From: PHBD01 sp964578535 | GTDB lineage: Bacteria > Desulfobacterota > Syntrophia > Syntrophales > PHBD01 | Direction of reading: 5' to 3' | Length of the DNA: 64,000 bases | Assembly: GCA_964578535.1 (NCBI GenBank) | Contig: CAZODI010000005.1 | Location: 1-64,000, forward strand | Part shown: positions 58,533 to 64,000 of the stretch, piece after piece | Layout of the letters: each line of letters begins with the position of its first letter | Numbering within the stretch: the first letter of the stretch is position 1 | Position numbers and translations under genes: made by a program | The notes under the pieces: model-generated | Database searches by the model: none | The model's input: only the letters and a program-made list of their open reading frames with translations | What the model was told of the DNA's origin: nothing

Positions 58533-59993
58533 ATGGAACTGATCTTCGAAAAAAGCCGGCCCGGCCGGCAGGCTACCGCCGTTCCGGCGAGCGACGTTCC
58601 CGCCCCGCCCCTGGAGGGTGTGATCGGCCCGGACCTGCTGCGGGGTGACGTGGACCTGCCGGAGGTGGCGGAAGTGGATCTGATCCGCCACTACACGGCC
58701 CTCTCCCGGCGCAATTTCGGCGTCGACATGGGGTTCTACCCCCTGGGCTCCTGCACCATGAAGTACAACCCCAAGCTCAACGAGGAGACGGCGCGGCTGG
58801 CGGGCTTTGCAGGCCTCCATCCGTATGTCCCGGAGTCCTACGCCCAGGGTACCCTGCAACTCCTCTTCGAACTGAAGGAGGCCCTGGCGGAAATCTTCGG
58901 CATGGCCGATTTTACCCTTCAGCCCGCCGCGGGCGCCCACGGGGAGCTGACAGGCGTCATGATGATCAAGAAATGCTTCGAGAAACGGGGGGAACGGCGG
59001 TCGCGAATCCTGATCCCCGATTCCGCCCACGGCACGAACCCCGCCTCGGGGGCCCTCTGCGGCTACTCCGTGACGACGGTCCGATCCAATGGCGAGGGCG
59101 GCGTGGACCTGGACCATCTCCGGTCGCTCATGACGGAGGAGGTCGCCGGGCTCATGCTGACGAACCCGAACACCCTGGGGCTCTTCGAGCGCAACATCAC
59201 CGGGGTGGCGGCCATCGTCCACGAACGGGGGGGACTCCTCTACGGCGACGGCGCCAACGCCAACGCCTTCCTGGGCATAGCCCGGCCGGGAGATCTCGGA
59301 TTCGACGTGATCCAGCTCAACCTGCACAAGACCTTCTCCACCCCACACGGGTGCGGGGGGCCCGGGAGCGGACCCGTCGGGGTATCAAAGGAACTGATCC
59401 CCTTCCTGCCCGTTCCCCGGGTCGTCAAGACCGACGAAGGGTACGGGTGGGAGTATGCGGCTCCGGACACCATCGGTCGCGTCCGGGCCTTTTACGGCAA
59501 CGCGGGCGTCATGGTGAAGGCCTATACGTACATCCGGACCCTCGGGGCGGAGGGGCTCCGGCACGTCGCCGAAACGGCCGTGCTGAACGCCAACTATGTG
59601 AAGGCACGCCTCGAACCCCATTTCGATCTCCCGTACCCGCGGACATGCATGCACGAATGCGTCTTCTCCGGTCGCCGGCAGGTCCGGGAGAGCGGCGTTC
59701 ATACCTCGGACATGGCCAAGCGCCTCCTGGACTACGGCTTCCACCCGCCCACCATCTATTTTCCCCTGATCGTCCCCGAGGCGATCATGATCGAGCCGGG
59801 CGAGACGGAAAGCATCGAGACGCTGGATTCCTTCTGCGACGCCATGATCGCCATCGCCGGAGAGGCCCGGGACAATCCGGACCAGGTCCGCTCGGCCCCG
59901 CTCACGACGCCGGTCCGCCGCCTCGACGAGGTGAAGGCGGCCCGGGATCCAGACGTCGTCTGGAAACGCCCCCCCACGGAGACCCCTGCATGA
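58533..59993 (+). CDS. gcvPB: glycine dehydrogenase (decarboxylating) subunit 2
   Basis: A 486-residue C-terminal half of the split P protein. PLGSCTMKYNPKLNEETARLAGF, LQPAAGAHGELTGVMMIKKCF, DSAHGTNPASGALCGY and LMLTNPNTLGLFE are typical. The PLP lysine lies in NLHKTFSTPHGCGGPGSGPVGV. With GcvPA it decarboxylates glycine and loads the H protein. Its stop overlaps the next gene's start (ATGA). Confidence 0.95.
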   Translation: MELIFEKSRPGRQATAVPASDVPAPPLEGVIGPDLLRGDVDLPEVAEVDLIRHYTALSRRNFGVDMGFYPLGSCTMKYNPKLNEETARLAGFAGLHPYVPESYAQGTLQLLFELKEALAEIFGMADFTLQPAAGAHGELTGVMMIKKCFEKRGERRSRILIPDSAHGTNPASGALCGYSVTTVRSNGEGGVDLDHLRSLMTEEVAGLMLTNPNTLGLFERNITGVAAIVHERGGLLYGDGANANAFLGIARPGDLGFDVIQLNLHKTFSTPHGCGGPGSGPVGVSKELIPFLPVPRVVKTDEGYGWEYAAPDTIGRVRAFYGNAGVMVKAYTYIRTLGAEGLRHVAETAVLNANYVKARLEPHFDLPYPRTCMHECVFSGRRQVRESGVHTSDMAKRLLDYGFHPPTIYFPLIVPEAIMIEPGETESIETLDSFCDAMIAIAGEARDNPDQVRSAPLTTPVRRLDEVKAARDPDVVWKRPPTETPA

Positions 59994-62092
59994 AGAAATT
60001 CCTGGAGCCGCGCTCCGTCGCCCTGATCGGCGTTCCCCGGGCCTCGGGCCCCGACAGCTACAACAACGCCGAGACCATGCTCCGCTACGGCTATGAAGGC
60101 CGCCTCTACCCCATCAACCCCAACGCCGAAGAGATCTACGGACGGAAATCCTACAAAAGCGTCCTGGACCTCCCCGAACCGGCGGACCTGGCGGTCATTT
60201 CCACCGGCCGGGACCGGGTCCTGCCGGCCCTTAAGGACTGCATCCGCGCCGGCATCGACCGGGTTGTCGTCATCACCCAGGGTTTCTCCGACGCGGACGC
60301 ACAGGGAAAAGCGATGCAGGAGGAGATCGTTCGGACCGCCCGGGAGGGCGGCGTCCGGGTCCTGGGCCCGAACACAATGGGGATTCTGAACAACTTCAGA
60401 AACTTCACCACGGCCTTCATGGACACGGAGCGCCCCCGGGCCTACCCACCCGTCTCCGTCATCGCCCAGACGGGCTTCATCCAGATGGCGGCCCCGAACA
60501 TGGGCTACCGGCACTGGGGAAAGGCCATCGACATCGGCAACGGCGCCGACGTGGACGTCGTGGACGCCCTGGAATACCTGGAAGACGATCCGGAAACGGA
60601 GATCATTTTCATTTACATGGAGGGCGTCTCCCGGGGCGCGGCGTTCCTGGAGACGGCAGCCCGGATCACCCGCCGGAAGCCCGTCCTGGTCTTCAAGTCG
60701 GGTCGCACCGGGGCAGGGGCGCGGGCGGCCCTTTCCCACACGGGCTCCCTCGTGGGGGAGGACGCCGTCTTCGAGGCGGCCTTCCGCCGGACGGGAGTTC
60801 TCCGTGTGAACGACGGCTCCGAACTGACCGACGCCGTCCATGCCCTCCTCATGCTGGGTGAAATGAAAGGCCCCCGCGTCGCCGTCCTGACGATCACCGG
60901 GGCGGGCGGCATCATGGTGGTCGACGCCTGCGAGCCCCTGGGGCTCACCCTGGCGAATCTCCCCGAAGGTCTGGCAAAGGAGTTGAAGCAGGGGATCCCC
61001 GACTGGATCGGCGTCGGCAACCCCCTGGACATCTGGCCCATCGGCATGATCGGCGGCGACTACCCGGGTGCCTTCGGCAAGGCCCTGACGGGTTTCCTTC
61101 GCGACCCCGGCGTGGACGGCGTCATGGCCATCCTGCCGGCCACGGTCTCCCCGCTTCACCAGTCCATGAATCTCGTGGAGGTGTGCGAGCGGTCCCGGCG
61201 GGAAGCGGGCAACGGGAAACCCGTGGCCATGTGGGTCTACATCGACGTGGAGCCCTTCCTGGACCGCTACGAGGCCATCCCGGGAATCGGTTGCTTTCCC
61301 ACGATCGAGCAGTCCGTCCGAGCCCTCTCCTTCTGCCGGCGCTGGCACGAGGCGAAAAACCGGAGGGAGCCGCGCCCGCGATCATTCCCGGTGGATCGAA
61401 CCGCCCTCGATCCGCTCCTCGCGAAAGGACGGGAGCGGGGAGTCCTTCTCGGCGAAGACGCCCTGGCGGTCCTGAAGGCCTTCGGAATCCCGGTAGCGCA
61501 GGGAGCCATCGCGGCCGGCCGCTCCGAACTGGAGGCCCTTGCCCCCCGTTTCCGCTACCCCGTGGTCCTGAAGCTGGCAGGCGACGCTTTCCTTCACAAG
61601 ACCGAGTGGAACGGCGTCATCTCCGGCATCGCCCGGCCCGAAGAGCTGGCCGACGCCTACGAGCGGCTCCTGGAGAACGTCCGGCGCCGCAGTCCGGACA
61701 TGGCCGTGGAGGCCGTCCAGATCCAGGAGCAGGCCTCCGGCCTGGAGATCCTCCTGGGGATCAGGCGGGATACCCAGTTCGGCCCGGTTGTCGCCTGCGG
61801 CCTGGGAGGCATCCACGCGGAGGTCTTCCGTGACGTGAGCCGCGCCCTGGCCCCTGTGGACGCGGAGGAGGCCGAGGAGATGCTCCGCTCCCTGAAGAGC
61901 GCCCCGCTCATCGAGGGAACCCGGGGCCGCCCGGGAGCCGACCGGAAGGCCCTGATCGACGTCCTGGAGCGCCTGTCTTTCCTGGCCCTGGAGATCCCGG
62001 ACATCGCCGAGCTGGACGTCAACCCCCTGATGGCCTCCCCGGAGGGCTGCCTCGCCGTGGACGCGCGGATCGTCTGGCACGGACCCCGCTGA
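59990..62092 (+). CDS. ADP-forming acetyl-CoA (acyl-CoA) synthetase, alpha-beta fusion
   Basis: A 700-residue NDP-forming acyl-CoA synthetase. The N-terminal CoA-binding Rossmann domain (RSVALIGVPRASG, VLGPNTMGILN) is followed by the succinyl-CoA-ligase-like domains with the phosphohistidine motif ALSHTGSLVGED (about residue 245). The C-terminal ATP-grasp domain (VLLGEDALAVLKAFGIPVAQG, YPVVLKLAGDAFLHKTEWNGVI, ELDVNPL) completes it. It makes ATP from acyl-CoA, ADP and phosphate. Start overlaps gcvPB by four bases. The frame is open far upstream within gcvPB, but the conserved N-terminus begins at this ATG. Confidence 0.92.
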   Translation: MKKFLEPRSVALIGVPRASGPDSYNNAETMLRYGYEGRLYPINPNAEEIYGRKSYKSVLDLPEPADLAVISTGRDRVLPALKDCIRAGIDRVVVITQGFSDADAQGKAMQEEIVRTAREGGVRVLGPNTMGILNNFRNFTTAFMDTERPRAYPPVSVIAQTGFIQMAAPNMGYRHWGKAIDIGNGADVDVVDALEYLEDDPETEIIFIYMEGVSRGAAFLETAARITRRKPVLVFKSGRTGAGARAALSHTGSLVGEDAVFEAAFRRTGVLRVNDGSELTDAVHALLMLGEMKGPRVAVLTITGAGGIMVVDACEPLGLTLANLPEGLAKELKQGIPDWIGVGNPLDIWPIGMIGGDYPGAFGKALTGFLRDPGVDGVMAILPATVSPLHQSMNLVEVCERSRREAGNGKPVAMWVYIDVEPFLDRYEAIPGIGCFPTIEQSVRALSFCRRWHEAKNRREPRPRSFPVDRTALDPLLAKGRERGVLLGEDALAVLKAFGIPVAQGAIAAGRSELEALAPRFRYPVVLKLAGDAFLHKTEWNGVISGIARPEELADAYERLLENVRRRSPDMAVEAVQIQEQASGLEILLGIRRDTQFGPVVACGLGGIHAEVFRDVSRALAPVDAEEAEEMLRSLKSAPLIEGTRGRPGADRKALIDVLERLSFLALEIPDIAELDVNPLMASPEGCLAVDARIVWHGPR

Positions 62093-62133
62093 CCGGCCAT
62101 TCCGATCATCCGGTCCTGGGGAACATACGGCGC

Positions 62134-64000
62134 CTATTCCCTGAGGAGCCGGTGGGCTTCGTCCCTTGACTCGAAGAGATGGGGCGCCACGTTCCGTTTC
62201 GCCAGTTCGTCGCCGAGCTTCATGCGCAGAAACGTGCTGGTTGTGTAGCGGGTCACCTTCTCGTAGAACTGCATCACGTACTTGACCATCTCCGCGTACT
62301 CGTCCACCAGCTCGGGAAGGATGTTGAAGTTGTCGTAGTTGACAATCGTGTAGACCTTCTTTCCCAGCGGCTTCAACATGCTCTCGACATGATCCTGGAT
62401 GCCGCGGATCTGCTCGACGGACTTCACATAGAAATTCTCGAAATTCACGTAGAACGTGTTTTCCCGGGCATCGTACACCAGCCGGTCTTCGATCGGGATA
62501 TCCAGGAGCTCCCGGATGATCCCCATGGGTGCGAGGCCGAAGATCCGTGAGTCCATGAGCCTTGGGGGCGTCTTCATCACCGGCTGGAAGCCCATCCTGG
62601 AAAGAATGTCCCTGTCCAGGTCCACCCCGGGGGCGATCTCGACAAGCTCCATCCCGTCCTGCGTGAGGCTGAAGACACACCGCTCCGTGACGTACAGAAC
62701 GGGCTGGCGCCTCAGGGCGGCGTATTTGCCGCTGAAGGTGATCTGCTCCACCTGTTTGACGAACTTCTGTTCCCGCCCCTCCCGGTCGATCCGGAGCCGG
62801 CCGTCGGCCACGGACACCTGAAGCCCCCCCGCCGTGAATGTGCCCAGGAAAACGATCTTCTTCGCGTTCTGGCTGATGTTGATGAAGCCTCCCGGTCCGA
62901 CGAACCGGGGTCCGAACTTGCTCACGTTGACATTGCCCGCCTCGTCCATCTCCGCGGAGCCGAGGAAAGCGATGTCCAAGCCGCCCCCGTCGTAGAAATC
63001 GAACTGGTAGGGCTGGTCGATGAGGGCGTCGATGTTCGTGCCGGTCCCGAAATTGAGGCCGCCGTTGGGCATCCCGCCGATCACGCCCGGCTCCGCTGTC
63101 AGCGTGAGCAGGTCCAGGATGCCCTCTTCGTTGGCGATGCGGGCGACGCCCTCGGGCATCCCGATGCCGAGATTCACCACCTGGTTGGGCCGAAGCTCAA
63201 AGGCGGCGCGTCTCGCAATCACCTTGCGCGGTCCCGGGTCCATGGGCGGAACGGAGGCCATGGGCACGCGGATCTCGCCCGTGAATCCGGGGTTGTACGG
63301 CTCCAGGAACGTCAGCTTGTGGTTCTCCGGCCTGGCGACCACGACGCAGTCCACCATGATTCCGGGAATCTTGACGCTCTTCGGGTTCATGGTGTGCCGG
63401 TCGGCGATCCGCTCCACCTGCGCGATGACAAACCCGCCGCAGTTCTTTGCGGCCATGGCCTGGGCCAGCATCTCAATCGTCAGGGCTTCCCTTTCCATGG
63501 TGATGTTCCCGTCCGTGTCGGCGGTCGTCCCCCGGATGATGGCCACATCGATCGGAGGCAGCTTGTAAAAGAGGATCTCCCGTCCCTCGATCTCCATCAG
63601 CTTCACCAGGTCCTCGCCTTCCCGTTTCGTCCTCTCGTTCAGCTTGCCGCCGTCCAGCCGGGGATCGATGAAGGTTCCCAGCCCCACATAGGACAGCAGG
63701 CCCGGCTTCTGCGCGGCCAGGTCGCGGAAGAGGGTGCTGATGACCCCCTGGGGGAAATTGTAGGCGAGGACCTTTTCCTCCCGGATGAGCGTCTGGAGCT
63801 GCGGTGCGAGACCGATGTGCCCGCCGATGATGCGGCCGATCAGACCCTCGTATCCCAGATGATTCAGGCCCCGGGTCTTGCCGTCGCCCTGGCCGGCCGC
63901 GTAGATGAGCGTCAGGTCCAGGGGGTGGCCCTCCTGCCTGAAGCGTTCTTCGAGATAAATGAGGATATCCTCGGGAACGCCCGCGCTCACGAAGCCGCCG
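62134..64000 (-). CDS. acetate/propionate CoA-transferase-type enzyme (start outside the window)
   Basis: A family-I CoA-transferase with alpha and beta halves fused (at least 622 residues visible). The visible start reads GGFVSAGVPEDILIYLEERF, which lies a few residues inside the family N-terminus, so the true start is beyond 64000. The second half begins near RKVIARRAAFEL, with NLGIGMPEGVARIANEEG containing the Glu that forms the acyl-CoA intermediate. A C-terminal extension of about 80 residues follows the usual PCT/YdiF domain. It faces the ADP-forming synthetase gene head-on, with only 41 bases between stops. Confidence 0.9.
   Translation of the reverse strand, partial: GGFVSAGVPEDILIYLEERFRQEGHPLDLTLIYAAGQGDGKTRGLNHLGYEGLIGRIIGGHIGLAPQLQTLIREEKVLAYNFPQGVISTLFRDLAAQKPGLLSYVGLGTFIDPRLDGGKLNERTKREGEDLVKLMEIEGREILFYKLPPIDVAIIRGTTADTDGNITMEREALTIEMLAQAMAAKNCGGFVIAQVERIADRHTMNPKSVKIPGIMVDCVVVARPENHKLTFLEPYNPGFTGEIRVPMASVPPMDPGPRKVIARRAAFELRPNQVVNLGIGMPEGVARIANEEGILDLLTLTAEPGVIGGMPNGGLNFGTGTNIDALIDQPYQFDFYDGGGLDIAFLGSAEMDEAGNVNVSKFGPRFVGPGGFINISQNAKKIVFLGTFTAGGLQVSVADGRLRIDREGREQKFVKQVEQITFSGKYAALRRQPVLYVTERCVFSLTQDGMELVEIAPGVDLDRDILSRMGFQPVMKTPPRLMDSRIFGLAPMGIIRELLDIPIEDRLVYDARENTFYVNFENFYVKSVEQIRGIQDHVESMLKPLGKKVYTIVNYDNFNILPELVDEYAEMVKYVMQFYEKVTRYTTSTFLRMKLGDELAKRNVAPHLFESRDEAHRLLRE

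Noticed and set aside
57558..59348. A 596-codon minus-strand frame across the thioesterase, EF-hand and gcvPB genes
   Set aside because: Spans three well-supported plus-strand genes and shows no domain; a shadow of codon bias. The same holds for 59756-61348 minus and 37622-39250, 34179-35540 and 44674-46380 plus.
58973..59989. A 1039-codon plus-strand frame starting inside gcvPB and running into the acyl-CoA synthetase gene
   Set aside because: The first third is gcvPB read out of frame and is Arg/Pro/Gly-rich without any domain. The conserved CoA-binding N-terminus starts at the ATG at 59990.
1..64000. CRISPR array, rRNA genes, prophage or defence island
   Set aside because: No regularly spaced repeats, no rRNA signatures, and no integrase, capsid, restriction or toxin-antitoxin genes were seen.

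Overview
The window is a gene-dense, GC-rich chromosomal stretch from an anaerobic Gram-negative bacterium, most likely a deltaproteobacterium of the Syntrophus/Smithella type. That placement is an inference. It rests on a fatty-acid beta-oxidation cluster, an ADP-forming acetyl-CoA synthetase, a split-GcvP glycine cleavage system, a DUF39 homocysteine-synthesis enzyme, complete type IV pilus operons and a c-di-GMP riboswitch.

Layout. 1-3040 (minus): hbd, an acyl-CoA ligase and an acyl-CoA dehydrogenase that runs off the left edge. 3339-10783: mostly minus-strand housekeeping genes (holA, LOG protein, rpsU, hisC, lipM-gcvH, M24 peptidase, TPR protein), with a YacP-like NYN nuclease on plus. 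10784-17549 (plus): a pilus operon of a DsbC-like oxidoreductase, FimT, PilV, PilW, PilX and PilY1. It is preceded by a candidate sigma-54 promoter whose predicted start falls at the first stem of a GEMM-I (c-di-GMP) riboswitch. 17550-18175 holds two oppositely oriented fragments of IS256-family transposase genes. 18176-23268 (minus): ftsB-pilMNOPQ, with a good promoter and terminator.

23353-36376 (minus): a long RNA and translation operon headed by tRNA-Gly(CCC): rimP-nusA-infB-DUF503-rbfA-nrnA-truB-rpsO-pnp, then an M16 peptidase, dut and DUF39. The tRNA and internal terminator before rimP recall metY-rimP-nusA-infB of E. coli. 36373-42975 (minus): rho, rpmE, prfA, prmC, murA, hisD. 42988-47638 (minus): selA-rluD-pgeF and a HemN-like radical SAM gene, which is divergent from def. 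48805-50433: a pyruvate/indolepyruvate decarboxylase-family enzyme. 50522-53653 (minus): a polar amino acid ABC transporter. 53850-62092 (plus): zinc-ribbon protein, gcvT, gcvH, gcvPA, a hotdog thioesterase, a secreted SnoaL-like/EF-hand protein, gcvPB and a fused ADP-forming acyl-CoA synthetase. A minus-strand CoA-transferase runs off the right edge.

The most interesting part is the pilus control region. Paired direct repeats, a sigma-54-type promoter and a c-di-GMP aptamer are stacked upstream of a DsbC homologue and a cysteine-rich PilY1 tip adhesin. Also notable are a family of about 124-bp palindromic repeats (one inside the gcv operon), the IS256 scar between the two pilus operons, an 83-bp rbfA/DUF503 overlap, an oversized HolA, and a GcvH next to its probable octanoyltransferase.
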